DNA from: JBKEAR01 sp047972425
Lineage (GTDB): Bacteria > Pseudomonadota > Alphaproteobacteria > JBKEAR01
Assembly: GCA_047972425.1 (NCBI GenBank)
Contig: JBKEAR010000056.1
Location: 1-19,664 of the forward strand
Direction: 5' to 3'
DNA length: 19,664 nucleotides
Made by a program: the position numbers and the translations under genes. Positions 1 through 8,329 of this stretch are shown in pieces. Numbering within the stretch: the first letter of the stretch is position 1; the number at the start of each line of letters is the position of its first letter. The notes under the pieces were generated by a model. The model had not been told where the DNA came from and searched no databases. It saw only the letters and a program-made list of their open reading frames with translations.

Positions 1-230
1 AAGCCTATGCCCGTAATTTGCTCTTTATTGATACGGCTATCATCAATAATTTTATTGACGACCAAACAAATAGACTGCCAAATATCATCGCTTGATTGCT
101 CGATAAAATCGGGTTTTGGGCCAAAGCGTTTTATCTTTTGTTCGGCCTCGGCATATTTTTTACCGTTTAAGTCAAATAATGCCGCCCGTGCACTCGTTGT
201 GCCCACATCAACGCCAATAGCATATTTCAT
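1..230 (-). CDS. FGGY-family pentulose kinase, N-terminal part (3' end outside window)
   Basis: Sugar kinase fragment of 76 residues; the rest lies beyond the left edge. The N-terminus MKYAIGVDVGTTSARAALFD is the ATP-binding opening strand and loop of FGGY kinases. EQSSDDIW at residues 44-51 is a motif I associate with the FGGY pentulose (D-ribulose type) kinase subfamily. AGGAG at 243-239 lies 8 nt before the ATG at 230; an ATG at 233 is 5 nt from it and is equally possible. It is the last visible gene of the ascorbate cluster, 136 bp after the second ulaA, and may have its own promoter. Ascorbate imported by the PTS needs no kinase, so it probably phosphorylates a free pentulose (L-xylulose, L-ribulose or D-ribulose) that joins the same epimerase steps. 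Family is well supported; substrate is inference. Confidence 0.85.
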   Translation of the reverse strand, partial: MKYAIGVDVGTTSARAALFDLNGKKYAEAEQKIKRFGPKPDFIEQSSDDIWQSICLVVNKIIDDSRINKEQITGIG

Positions 231-262
231 CATAAAGTCTCCTCTGTTTCCTAGTTTCCTTT

Positions 263-277
263 GGTGATAATATCACC
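263..277. promoter_or_regulatory. Palindrome GGTGATA-A-TATCACC before the kinase gene
   Basis: A perfect 7-bp inverted repeat around one base lies 20 bp upstream of the kinase ribosome binding site. No T-run follows on either strand, so it does not look like a terminator. An operator or a structured 5' leader is possible. No regulator can be assigned. Confidence 0.35.
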
Positions 278-306
278 TTACTTTCCGATTATTATCTTAC
301 ATGATT

Positions 307-338
307 ATTACAATGATATGAATAAAAAATATTGTAAT
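307..338 (-). promoter_or_regulatory. Possible kinase promoter with inverted repeat ATTACAAT/ATTGTAAT
   Basis: Perfect 8-bp arms (307-314 and 331-338) are separated by 16 bp. On the minus strand TTGATT (341-336) and TATCAT (318-313), 17 bp apart, make a plausible sigma70-type promoter for the kinase that overlaps both arms. The ula operator has the same 16-bp arm separation but different arm sequences. This suggests the kinase could be transcribed separately from the ula genes. By-eye promoter calls in AT-rich DNA are weak. Confidence 0.3.
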
Positions 339-366
339 CAAACCAAAAGAAAACAAAAAAACTAAA

Positions 367-1770
367 TCAAGATAGCCCTAATATTTGAGTGATTAGTTTT
401 AAAAACCACATAACTCCCACCCAAACTGTATCAAGGTCAAATGAGCCTCCCCAACCCGGAAAAGGCGTATTGACAGGATCTGCCAAACCAGATAAATAAG
501 CTGCATATGTGCCCCCAAAAATTTCTATAATCCCTGCACATAAACATATTATCATTAATGCTCTACGCCCACCAAATTTATTGGCAAAAATACCAATAGT
601 CGCATTATCAAAAAACATCGTAACAAAGCCGGGTATCGCCAATAAAGGCGAGCCAACGACAATAAGCGCAACAACAGCAATCATTTGTCCAATAGCCCCA
701 AAAACAAAACCCCATAAAACTGCACCAGCCGCATAAGTATAAATTGTGGCACAATCTACAGCAATATAGGCTCCGGGGATAATTTTTTGCCTGATCCCCT
801 CAAAAGATTGCGTAAGTTCGGCTACAAATATTTTAACCCCAGTTAAAATAATAGCGACACCCACCGGGAAAATAAGGGCGGTTAGGCCAATACGAGTAAG
901 CACAACTTTCCCAGGTAATCCTTCAATATTCATGATTGCTGCATTCGCAGTACTAAAAAAACTTTGATTGTCAATTGCGTTTAGACCTGCATAAACCCAC
1001 ATTACAGCCATTATGCCACCAAAAAATAAGGTCATCACAATACCCGATGCCGCAACTGTATCCTTAAAAATATTCAACCAACCAGGCAGGCTCATATTTT
1101 CAATATCATCTTTTTTATCACCCAACATAGGAGCTATTTTATAAGCGAGCCAATCACCGAACATTTGTTGGTGCCCAATGGCAAAACCCGCCCCACCAGT
1201 AATTTCTTGGGTAGGTTTTAATGTTAGTTGAGAAAATATCGACCAATATAGCCCCATAAACAAACCCGCAATTAATATAGTACCAATCATGCCAAAACCT
1301 AATATATGATGGGTCAAAAAAGTCGCCATTGCTGATTGCAAGAACATAATATATCCTGTGAGGAATATCGTTTTAATCTTGGTTATTTTGTTAAATATTA
1401 CCAAAATAATATTTACAAAAAGGCCAATAAGCATAGTATAGGCAATCCAAGATGCGGCATTAACTTGTTCTAAACCTTGTGTAGCCGCAGGTAGACCTGC
1501 ATATGGATCTAAAATAATTCCTTGAACACCAAACATTTCTGTAAATTGAAACATTAAAGGCCGAAAGGTAAGCACTAATAATGCAGCACCTTGCTGTAGT
1601 ATCATGAAACCAACAGCTGTTTTAATACCGCCTACTAACACTTGCCATATGGGCATTTTCATTGCAGCATAACCGAGCATAGTAACAAAACTCAACAAAA
1701 TAGCAGGCTCTGCCATAAAACCATCAAAAAATAGTTTGATTATGTTATAAACAAACGGTTGAGCTTCCAT
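367..1770 (-). CDS. ulaA: PTS ascorbate transporter subunit EIIC, second copy (UlaA/SgaT)
   Basis: Integral membrane permease of 467 residues, the usual UlaA length, which imports L-ascorbate while phosphorylated EIIB phosphorylates it. It has multiple long hydrophobic segments and family signatures such as KTAVGFMILQQGA, FRPLMFQFTEMFGVQG, HHILGFGMIG, GGAGFAIGHQQMFGDWLAYK and FFDNATIGIFANKFGGRRA. It is a close paralogue of the copy at 6892-8298; nearly all signature blocks are identical, with changes such as MPIWQV versus RPAWQV and LVLTF versus MVRTF. It has no EIIA or EIIB of its own and sits between ulaF and the pentulose kinase. It may share UlaB/UlaC or transport a related substrate. A G-rich SD-like stretch (GGGG) precedes the start. 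Confidence 0.95.
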   Translation of the reverse strand: MEAQPFVYNIIKLFFDGFMAEPAILLSFVTMLGYAAMKMPIWQVLVGGIKTAVGFMILQQGAALLVLTFRPLMFQFTEMFGVQGIILDPYAGLPAATQGLEQVNAASWIAYTMLIGLFVNIILVIFNKITKIKTIFLTGYIMFLQSAMATFLTHHILGFGMIGTILIAGLFMGLYWSIFSQLTLKPTQEITGGAGFAIGHQQMFGDWLAYKIAPMLGDKKDDIENMSLPGWLNIFKDTVAASGIVMTLFFGGIMAVMWVYAGLNAIDNQSFFSTANAAIMNIEGLPGKVVLTRIGLTALIFPVGVAIILTGVKIFVAELTQSFEGIRQKIIPGAYIAVDCATIYTYAAGAVLWGFVFGAIGQMIAVVALIVVGSPLLAIPGFVTMFFDNATIGIFANKFGGRRALMIICLCAGIIEIFGGTYAAYLSGLADPVNTPFPGWGGSFDLDTVWVGVMWFLKLITQILGLS

Positions 1771-1822
1771 ATCTTTTTCCCCATGATATATTTGGCCATT
1801 GCCTAATCACTTATCGGATTTA

Positions 1823-2518
1823 CTATTTTTGTCCGTAATAGGCATTTTTTCCATGTTTACGTAAGTAATGTTTATCTAAAAGCTCTTGTTGCATCGGGGT
1901 GAGATTATTATTGATTTGCTCTGCCTGTAACGCCATTAATGCAACCTCTTCCATAACAACCGCATTATGCACCGCATCTTTTGCCGATTTGCCCCAACTA
2001 AACGGTCCATGGGAATATACAATAATACCCGGTACTTCAATAGCCTTTATACCCCTCTGCTCAAATGTCTCTATAATAACCTGTCCCGTCTCCCACTCAT
2101 AAGCCTCCTTGATTTCCTCTGGTGTCATCTTTCGTGTACAAGGGATACCACCGTAAAAATAATCCGCATGGGTTGTTCCATAAGCCGGAATATCCCTACC
2201 CGCCTGCGCCCAACTCGTCGCATGACGACTATGCGTATGCACAATACCCCATATATCATCAAATGCTTGATATAATGCCAAATGGGTCGGTGTATCCGAG
2301 GAGGACTTATATTCACCCTCCACGACTTTCCCCTCCATATCCACAACAACCATATCTGCAGCCGTCATGGCATCATAAGATACTCCGCTCGGTTTTATCA
2401 CTATTAAGCTTCTATCTTTGTTAATCCCCGATACATTCCCCCATGTAAAGGTTACTAAACCATATTTCGGTAATTCCAAATTCGCTTGGAATACTTCTTC
2501 CTTTAATTCCTCAAGCAT
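1823..2518 (-). CDS. ulaF: L-ribulose-5-phosphate 4-epimerase
   Basis: Converts L-ribulose-5-phosphate to D-xylulose-5-phosphate, the last step of the ula pathway, giving an intermediate of the pentose phosphate route. It is a class II aldolase/AraD-family protein. Metal ligands are visible in HTHSRH (His94, His96) and YSHGPFSWGK (His170), with the substrate loops GNVSG near the N-terminus and KPSGV after it. The chosen start gives MLEELK, which aligns with the MLEDLK start of AraD, has GGAGG 9 nt upstream and yields 231 residues. An ATG at 2527 would touch that GGAGG directly and is less likely. It overlaps the ulaE stop by 8 bp, indicating translational coupling. UlaF, AraD and SgbE are very similar; context decides for UlaF. 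Confidence 0.93.
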   Translation of the reverse strand: MLEELKEEVFQANLELPKYGLVTFTWGNVSGINKDRSLIVIKPSGVSYDAMTAADMVVVDMEGKVVEGEYKSSSDTPTHLALYQAFDDIWGIVHTHSRHATSWAQAGRDIPAYGTTHADYFYGGIPCTRKMTPEEIKEAYEWETGQVIIETFEQRGIKAIEVPGIIVYSHGPFSWGKSAKDAVHNAVVMEEVALMALQAEQINNNLTPMQQELLDKHYLRKHGKNAYYGQK

Positions 2519-3368
2519 ATCCTGCATCCTCCATTCTTTGTAATATCCAGCCTTTCGATTTCATCACTTCCTCTAAAGGCTCTGCCGCATTCTCCGACCA
2601 TTGCTCTAATACAAAGCTTCCCCGATAGTTAAGCTCTTTAAGTAAACGGAAAAAACCCACAAAGTCCACACATCCCGAGCCAAACGGAACATCACGAAAC
2701 TGCCCTTTATTTGTTGCGCTGACTGCATAAGTATCTTTTAGATGTATTGCTGTAATTTTATCTATCGTTTTTGTAAACTCTACCTTAACATCCACATTCC
2801 ATGCACTTACATTCCCTATGTCCGGATAAACCGTAAACCACGGTGAGCGAATAATGTCATCATATTCCTGCCAACGGCTGAGGGTGCTCATAAACTCCGT
2901 ATCCATTATTTCCATAGAAAGCATCACTTGCGCTTCGGCTGCTAATTTAACCGACCATATCAGATTTTGGATATATTGTTCTTTCGTTGCTTCTGAGCGC
3001 GCTTCGTAATCCGGGTAAACATCATAACCCGCAAGTTGGATATTACGGATACCGATATCGTATGCGAGTGTAATCGCTTTTTCCATTATCTCTTTGGCAC
3101 GGATTTCATTGGCTTTATTTTGGGAACCCAAAGCAAAACGACGATGCCCCGATAAACAAATAGAGTGGATACCGATACCCGTATCTAACTTGTTTCTTAC
3201 AATCTCTAAACGTTGCTGTTTGTCCCAATCTAGCCGTGTTAAACGTTCATCGCTTTCGTCTATCGACATTTCAACATAATCAAAACCACAGCGCTGCGCC
3301 GCTTCTAATCGCTCTAACCAACTCATACCTTTCGGTAACGCTTTCTCATAGATTCCTAAAACTGTCAT
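2511..3368 (-). CDS. ulaE: L-xylulose-5-phosphate 3-epimerase
   Basis: Converts L-xylulose-5-phosphate to L-ribulose-5-phosphate. It is a 285-residue TIM-barrel sugar epimerase of the UlaE/SgbU type, matching the family length of about 284. Typical segments are GIYEKALPKGMSW at the start, YVEMSIDESDERLTRLDW, HSICLSGHRRFALGS, QLAGYDVYY-like QLAGYDVYP, and the metal-site strands LSMEIMDTEF, YPDIGNVSAW, AIHLKDTYA and FVLEQWSE. The start codon directly follows the ptsI stop, with no gap, and the 3' end overlaps ulaF by 8 bp. It is therefore in the middle of a tightly coupled ptsI-ulaE-ulaF segment. Confidence 0.95.
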   Translation of the reverse strand: MTVLGIYEKALPKGMSWLERLEAAQRCGFDYVEMSIDESDERLTRLDWDKQQRLEIVRNKLDTGIGIHSICLSGHRRFALGSQNKANEIRAKEIMEKAITLAYDIGIRNIQLAGYDVYPDYEARSEATKEQYIQNLIWSVKLAAEAQVMLSMEIMDTEFMSTLSRWQEYDDIIRSPWFTVYPDIGNVSAWNVDVKVEFTKTIDKITAIHLKDTYAVSATNKGQFRDVPFGSGCVDFVGFFRLLKELNYRGSFVLEQWSENAAEPLEEVMKSKGWILQRMEDAGYA

Positions 3369-5099
3369 TTATATCTCAATATTATTTTCTGCTGACCAAT
3401 TTTTAATAAGGGCACGAACCTCTTGTGCATTATTCACACGTAAAACATCATCAACTAAAGCCGCACATTTCGATTTATCGAGCTTACGAATAAGCCCCTT
3501 AACAAAAGGCAACATACCCCCGGATATAGAAAGATCGTCGAAACCCAACCCGACTAAAATCGGGATAGCCGGTAAATGCCCACCAAGCTCACCACATACA
3601 CCGACCTCTCGATTATAATCTTTAGCGGCATCAACCGTAATTTTCATTAAACGAATAAGTGCCGGATGCAAACTATCATAAAGGCCGGAAATTTTTTGAT
3701 TCCCACGATCAACCGCAAGCGTATATTGCGTTAAATCATTGGTTCCAATACTAAAAAAATCGGAATGTTTAGCTATTTGCGGAGAAATTAATGCCGCTGC
3801 AGGGGTTTCTATCATTACACCTAGATGAATATCTTTAACATCATATCCTTCTTTTCGTAATAGCTCAGCCTGCTTATTAAGCTCGGCACGCACCCAGACA
3901 ATTTCATCTACCGAAATTACCATAGGTACCATAATCCGAATATCTCCATACAAAGATGCGCGCAACACTGCCCGAATTTGGGTGATGAAAATATCAATAT
4001 TTTCCTGGTAAATCCGAATACCACGCCAACCCAAAAACGGATTTTCTTCTTCAGGAAAATTTAAATATGGCAATGGTTTATCGCCGCCAATGTCAACTAA
4101 GCGTAAAATAAGGGGGGTTCTTCCTAAAGCTTTAGCCACTTGAATATAAGCTGCAGCTTGTTCTTCTTCTGTAGGAGCCTTTTGGGTTTCCATAAATAAA
4201 AATTCCGTACGGAATAACCCAACACCCTCAGCACCAAATTTTTCGACAATTTCAATATCATTGGGCGATCCAATATTAGAGTAAAGATTCACAAGGAATT
4301 TATCTTTTGTAAGAGCAGGTTCGTATTTTAGCTCAGCATATTCTGCACGTATTTTATTTTGTTTCTCTTGCTTTTGTTTATAAAGCTCTAATACCGCATG
4401 GCTTGGCTCTATAACAGCTGTACCATCATCACCATCGATAACAACAGGCTGACCATTTTGTACATGGTTAAGTAAATTTGCTACCCCCATTACCGCCGGA
4501 ATTTCTAAATTACGTGCTAAAATCGCTACATGGCTAGTGGAGCCACCTTTTTCAAGAATAAACCCACGAACTTTATTTTTGTTGAGCTGGGCGGTATCAG
4601 TGGGGGTTAGATCTTGGGCGGCAATGATTGTGCCATCGGGGACATCACTTAGCGATGCAAAATCTTGGTTATTTAATGCAAGTAAAATATTCTTACGTAA
4701 ATCTATAAACTCGGCCGCACGCTCACGCATATATTCATCGGCCAGCGAACGCATATCCTCAATAACCTCATCTAAATAATCCGCAATAGCCGCCGAGGCT
4801 GATTTTTTTTCAGTTTTAATCACATTATGGGTTTCTTCAATTAAATCTTCATCCCATAAAAGCTCGATATGCCCTTCAAAAATCTCGGCTTCTTCTTTCC
4901 TTTGGCTTTCTAAAACCGATTGATAAATCGATTGTAAATAATGCTCAACTTTTTTTTGGGCATTGGTTAAAGCAATAATTTCTTTTTCGATATCTGTAAT
5001 CGGATGGCGATTTATTGTTAACTCGGCCGGTTTAAAAACCCAAATTTTGCCAATACCAACACCTGGAGAGCCAACAAGCCCTTGCAACTCAACTGCCAT
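3369..5099 (-). CDS. ptsI: PTS enzyme I (phosphoenolpyruvate-protein phosphotransferase)
   Basis: Cytoplasmic enzyme that takes phosphate from PEP and passes it to HPr. At 576 residues it is a standard sugar-PTS EI without the N-terminal GAF domain of the nitrogen-PTS form. The N-terminal HPr-binding domain leads to the phosphohistidine loop GGSTSHVAILAR with His190. The C-terminal PEP-binding barrel shows GLFRTEFLFM, GWRGIRIY, IETPAAAL, SIGTNDLTQY and GVCGELGG with catalytic Cys502. It lies 17 bp after ptsH, with GGGGG just before its start. Its position between ulaD and ulaE is unusual, because general PTS genes are normally at their own locus. This makes the ascorbate transporter independent of any other EI. 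Confidence 0.97.
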   Translation of the reverse strand: MAVELQGLVGSPGVGIGKIWVFKPAELTINRHPITDIEKEIIALTNAQKKVEHYLQSIYQSVLESQRKEEAEIFEGHIELLWDEDLIEETHNVIKTEKKSASAAIADYLDEVIEDMRSLADEYMRERAAEFIDLRKNILLALNNQDFASLSDVPDGTIIAAQDLTPTDTAQLNKNKVRGFILEKGGSTSHVAILARNLEIPAVMGVANLLNHVQNGQPVVIDGDDGTAVIEPSHAVLELYKQKQEKQNKIRAEYAELKYEPALTKDKFLVNLYSNIGSPNDIEIVEKFGAEGVGLFRTEFLFMETQKAPTEEEQAAAYIQVAKALGRTPLILRLVDIGGDKPLPYLNFPEEENPFLGWRGIRIYQENIDIFITQIRAVLRASLYGDIRIMVPMVISVDEIVWVRAELNKQAELLRKEGYDVKDIHLGVMIETPAAALISPQIAKHSDFFSIGTNDLTQYTLAVDRGNQKISGLYDSLHPALIRLMKITVDAAKDYNREVGVCGELGGHLPAIPILVGLGFDDLSISGGMLPFVKGLIRKLDKSKCAALVDDVLRVNNAQEVRALIKNWSAENNIEI

Positions 5100-5116
5100 A
5101 ATACCCCCTATAATTT

Positions 5117-5383
5117 CTATGCTTCTGGGTCTAAATTTTCGATATAAGATTTTAACGCTGTTATCGCTTCTTTTTCATCGGATCCATCGGCGGATAGTCG
5201 AATTTCATCCCCTTGGCAAATACCGGCTTTCATTATTTTCAATAAAGATTTTGCATTATATGTGCTGCCTTCTTTTTCTAAGGTAATTGCAGCCTCAAAC
5301 TGTTTGGCTAGCTGTACAAAATTTTTACCCGGCCGTGTATGTAAACCTGTTTTATTGATGATTGTTAATGTGGTGGTTTCCAT
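5117..5383 (-). CDS. ptsH: PTS phosphocarrier protein HPr
   Basis: Small phosphocarrier of 88 residues that passes phosphate from EI to EIIA (UlaC). An ATG two codons further upstream (5389) is only 2 nt from GGAG, whereas the ATG at 5383 is 7 nt from it. The chosen start also puts the active-site histidine exactly at His15 and the regulatory serine at Ser46, as in canonical HPr. The active-site loop reads GLHTRPG instead of the usual GLHARPA. The Ser46 region is NAKSLLKIMKAG. Ser46 conservation would allow control by an HPr kinase, but none is encoded here. It is 20 bp downstream of ulaD and 17 bp upstream of ptsI. Confidence 0.95.
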   Translation of the reverse strand: METTTLTIINKTGLHTRPGKNFVQLAKQFEAAITLEKEGSTYNAKSLLKIMKAGICQGDEIRLSADGSDEKEAITALKSYIENLDPEA

Positions 5384-5403
5384 TATCATTCTCCGCTAAT
5401 ATT

Positions 5404-6054
5404 TTATTTCCAATATTTATTAATCTCATTACGCATGGTCTCAGCATAGGCTTTTGGGCTTTCGGCATCGCGCAAAGAACGCCCAGCAATAAATGTTTTT
5501 ACAGGAATATTTTTAAATAAATGAATATCCTCGGTAACTAAACCACCAGTAACAGAGAGCTGTAAGCCAAGTTGCGATAATAGCACTAATTTATCTAAAT
5601 CTGCTTGTCCCCAATTTTGCCCAGCCAATTGGCTATCGCGCGAGCGATGATAAATAGCCTGTTTAATCCCCATATCCACCCAAGATTTTGCATCATCTAA
5701 TGTCCAATTACCATAAAGCTCAATTTGAACTTCGCCATTATGCTCCATTGCTACATTGTAAGCTGCTAGCTTTGTTTCGGGCGAGGCAGAGCAAATAACG
5801 GTTGTCCAATCGCAACCCGCATTAAATGCCATTTCGGCCAAAGTTTTACCGGCATCGGCAATTTTAAGATCTGTTATTATCGTTTTATCGGGGAACATAG
5901 CTTTAATAACTCTTGTAGCTTGCATCCCCTCGGCATAAGATAGAATGGTTCCTACCTCGACAATATCGACCCAAGGGCCTAAAATGCGGGCATCATTAAC
6001 GGCACTTGTTATATTCGTATTATCTAATGCCACCTGAATTAATGGTTTAGTCAT
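5404..6054 (-). CDS. ulaD: 3-keto-L-gulonate-6-phosphate decarboxylase
   Basis: Decarboxylates 3-keto-L-gulonate-6-phosphate to L-xylulose-5-phosphate. It is a Mg-dependent member of the orotidine-phosphate decarboxylase suprafamily. The 216 residues match the family length, and the key positions fall at the family numbering: Asp11, Glu33, the DLKIAD motif (Asp62, Lys64, Asp67), and HRSRD with His136 and Arg139. The phosphate-binding loops VTGGL and IAGRSL follow. These residues separate it from the related hexulose-phosphate synthase only in part, but the surrounding ula genes make the assignment firm. It starts one base after the ulaC stop and shares its GGAG-containing end as ribosome binding site. 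Confidence 0.96.
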   Translation of the reverse strand: MTKPLIQVALDNTNITSAVNDARILGPWVDIVEVGTILSYAEGMQATRVIKAMFPDKTIITDLKIADAGKTLAEMAFNAGCDWTTVICSASPETKLAAYNVAMEHNGEVQIELYGNWTLDDAKSWVDMGIKQAIYHRSRDSQLAGQNWGQADLDKLVLLSQLGLQLSVTGGLVTEDIHLFKNIPVKTFIAGRSLRDAESPKAYAETMRNEINKYWK

Positions 6055-6055
6055 T

Positions 6056-6520
6056 TTAGTTATCTCCTTCTAATGCTTCAAAAATATCTTTAATTTCATC
6101 AACATATTTTGCTTTTTTTAAACGCTCAACAGCATTTTCGTCATCAAGCAAGGTTACAATCTGCACAATACCCACTTTATTATGAAACTCTGCATTTTCG
6201 GCCGCTAATGTTATGAGTAAATCAATCGGGTCGTTATCGGGATCGCCAAAAGCAACTGGCTCTTTAAGTGTAACAACAGCAAAACCCGATTTTAAAACAC
6301 CATCTTCGGGGCGGGCATGGGGCATCGCTAAACCCGGTGCCAACAAATAAAAGGGGCCAAGGCGCGATGTTTGCTCTAAAATAGCTTCGTAATAGCTTGC
6401 TTTTGTACGTCCTTTTTCCTCTAATAACTTACAACCTATACTCACGGCTTCTTGCCAATTTGCGGCATCTTGTTGCAATAAAATATTTCTCTCAACAAGA
6501 ACACTATCTTTTAAGTCCAT
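6056..6520 (-). CDS. ulaC: PTS ascorbate transporter subunit EIIA
   Basis: Cytoplasmic EIIA of the mannitol/fructose/ascorbate EIIA class. It accepts phosphate from HPr and passes it to UlaB. The 154 residues are the family length. The phosphorylated histidine is His68 in GLAMPHARPEDGV, the same number as in E. coli UlaC as I recall it. A second typical block is VAFGDPDNDPIDLLITLAA. AGGAGG lies a few bases before the ATG. The 57-bp gap to ulaB contains a terminator-like hairpin, so ulaC-ulaD and later genes may be expressed at a different level from ulaG-ulaA-ulaB. Confidence 0.95.
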   Translation of the reverse strand: MDLKDSVLVERNILLQQDAANWQEAVSIGCKLLEEKGRTKASYYEAILEQTSRLGPFYLLAPGLAMPHARPEDGVLKSGFAVVTLKEPVAFGDPDNDPIDLLITLAAENAEFHNKVGIVQIVTLLDDENAVERLKKAKYVDEIKDIFEALEGDN

Positions 6521-6535
6521 TCTTTCCTCCTTTAT

Positions 6536-6562
6536 AAAAAAGGCAGTAAAATTGATACTGCC
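6536..6562 (-). terminator. Terminator-like hairpin between ulaB and ulaC
   Basis: On the minus strand GGCAGTA and TACTGCC (7-bp perfect arms, 7-nt loop) are followed directly by six T residues, the layout of an intrinsic terminator. G-U and A-U pairs could lengthen the stem in RNA. It lies inside the operon, 15 bp before the ulaC start, so it is more likely a partial terminator or an RNA-processing stop than an operon end. Confidence 0.65.
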
Positions 6563-6577
6563 CCTTTAGACTATTTA

Positions 6578-6868
6578 TTAAGAAAAGTTTTCGGCAATAA
6601 CGGTATCTAATGCCGGCCCAAATTCCTTTTCATCCATCAGATTGGTTAATTTTAACAGATGCTGACCATCTTTAATATAAACTTGGTCTGCCAAATGTTT
6701 GGAACATAAGGCAATATGGACGCCTTGTAGTTTTCCTGATGCCTCACCCAGCGCACAACTATCAACATCGGCACTAATACCTTTACCATTAAGGTAATTT
6801 TGTACCTTCATCTTAATAATCATGGATGTACCCATGCCATTGCCGCAGATAGCTAATACTTTTAACAT
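6578..6868 (-). CDS. ulaB: PTS ascorbate transporter subunit EIIB
   Basis: Small cytoplasmic EIIB of the lactose/ascorbate type, 96 residues. It carries phosphate on a cysteine and gives it to ascorbate bound by EIIC. The phosphorylated residue is Cys8 in the P-loop CGNGMGTSMIIKMKV near the N-terminus. AAGGAG lies 8 nt before the ATG, and ulaA ends 23 bp upstream. It is the only EIIB in the cluster and so presumably serves both ulaA copies. Confidence 0.95.
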   Translation of the reverse strand: MLKVLAICGNGMGTSMIIKMKVQNYLNGKGISADVDSCALGEASGKLQGVHIALCSKHLADQVYIKDGQHLLKLTNLMDEKEFGPALDTVIAENFS

Positions 6869-6891
6869 TTTAGTTTCTCCTTATCGATTTA

Positions 6892-8298
6892 TTAAGCGCC
6901 TAAACCAAAGACACTTGCAATTAATTTAAATAACCACATTACGCCAACCCAAACGGTATCGAGGTCAAACGATCCGCCGTAACCTGGGAAAGGCGTATTG
7001 GCAGGGTCGGCTAAACCGGATAAATGGGCAGCATAAGTGCCACCAAAAATTTGGATAAGCCCAGAGGCTACGCAAATAATCATTAATGCTTTGCGGCCAC
7101 CGAATTTATTAGCAAAAATACCAATGGTCGCATTATCAAAAAACATGGGCACAAACCCCGGTATAGCCAGTATAGGTGAGCCAACAGCAATGAGTGTAAT
7201 AACACCGATAATTTGACCAATAGCACCAAAAACAAAGCCCCATAACACAACACCACCAGCAAAACCATATACTGCGGCACAATCCACTGCTATAGCAGCA
7301 CCGGGGATAATTTTTTGACGAATACCTTCGAAAGATTGTGTAAGTTCGGCCACAAACATTTTAACACCAGTTAAAATAATGGTTACACCCACCGGAAAGA
7401 TAAGAGCGGTAAGGCCAATACGTGTTAATACGACTTTACCCGGTAAACCTTCTATACCCATAATGGCGGCATTACCTGCAGCAAAAAATGATTGGCCATC
7501 GGCAGCAGTAATGCCCCCATACACCCACATTACCCCCATGATTGTACCAAAGAATAATGTCATAATAACACCCGATGCAGCAACGTTATCTTGAAAGATA
7601 TGTAACCAACCCGGTAATTTCATATTTTCGATACTATCTTCTCTTTTACCAAAAAAAGGTGCTAATTTATAGGCAAGCCAATCACCAAACATTTGTTGGT
7701 GACCAATAGCAAAACCTGCACCACCGGTAATTTCCTCGGTAGGTTTTAAGGTTAAATTTGAGCAAATTGACCAATATAAGCCCATAAATAAACCGGCAAT
7801 AACAATTGTACCAACCATACCAAAACCAAGAATATGATGGGTTAAAAAAGTGGCCATAGCCGATTGTAAAAACATGATATGCCCAGTTAAAAATATTGTT
7901 TTTAAATGGGTAAATCTTTTAAATACAACCAATAGAATATTAACTGTTAAGCCTAAAATCATGGTATAAGCCACCCAAGAGCCCGCACCAATTTGCCCTA
8001 AACCTTGCGTAGCTGCTGGTAAACCCGAATATGGGTCTAAAATAATCCCTTGCACCCCAAACATTTCTGTAAATTGAAACATTAACGGGCGGAAGGTGCG
8101 CACCATAAGCCCTGCACCTTGCTGTAAAATCATAAAGCCCACAGCTGTTTTCATTCCACCGGCTAAAACTTGCCATGCAGGGCGTTTCATCGCCGCATAG
8201 CCAAGCATTGTCACCAACCCTAATAAAATAGCGGGTTCAGCCATAAAGCCATCAAAAAATAATTTTATTGTTTCTTGTACCAAATGTTGTTCTTCCAT
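6892..8298 (-). CDS. ulaA: PTS ascorbate transporter subunit EIIC, first copy (UlaA/SgaT)
   Basis: Inner-membrane permease of 468 residues that binds L-ascorbate, moves it inward and releases it as the 6-phosphate. It contains multiple hydrophobic helices with the family blocks FFDGFMAEPAILLG, KTAVGFMILQQGAG, FRPLMFQFTEMFG, GGAGFAIGHQQMFGDWLAYK and MFFDNATIGIFANKFGG. It is followed by ulaB and ulaC in the classical ulaABC order, so this is probably the ancestral copy and the one at 367-1770 the duplicate. A GGGAG ribosome binding site is present, and ulaG ends 31 bp upstream. Confidence 0.96.
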   Translation of the reverse strand: MEEQHLVQETIKLFFDGFMAEPAILLGLVTMLGYAAMKRPAWQVLAGGMKTAVGFMILQQGAGLMVRTFRPLMFQFTEMFGVQGIILDPYSGLPAATQGLGQIGAGSWVAYTMILGLTVNILLVVFKRFTHLKTIFLTGHIMFLQSAMATFLTHHILGFGMVGTIVIAGLFMGLYWSICSNLTLKPTEEITGGAGFAIGHQQMFGDWLAYKLAPFFGKREDSIENMKLPGWLHIFQDNVAASGVIMTLFFGTIMGVMWVYGGITAADGQSFFAAGNAAIMGIEGLPGKVVLTRIGLTALIFPVGVTIILTGVKMFVAELTQSFEGIRQKIIPGAAIAVDCAAVYGFAGGVVLWGFVFGAIGQIIGVITLIAVGSPILAIPGFVPMFFDNATIGIFANKFGGRKALMIICVASGLIQIFGGTYAAHLSGLADPANTPFPGYGGSFDLDTVWVGVMWLFKLIASVFGLGA

Positions 8299-8329
8299 TC
8301 TTATTCTCCCTCTAAAGCCTCATCTGTGA

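Noticed and set aside
5384..5389. HPr start two codons upstream
   Set aside because: That ATG is only 2 nt from GGAG; the ATG at 5383 has 7-nt spacing and gives canonical His15 and Ser46 numbering.
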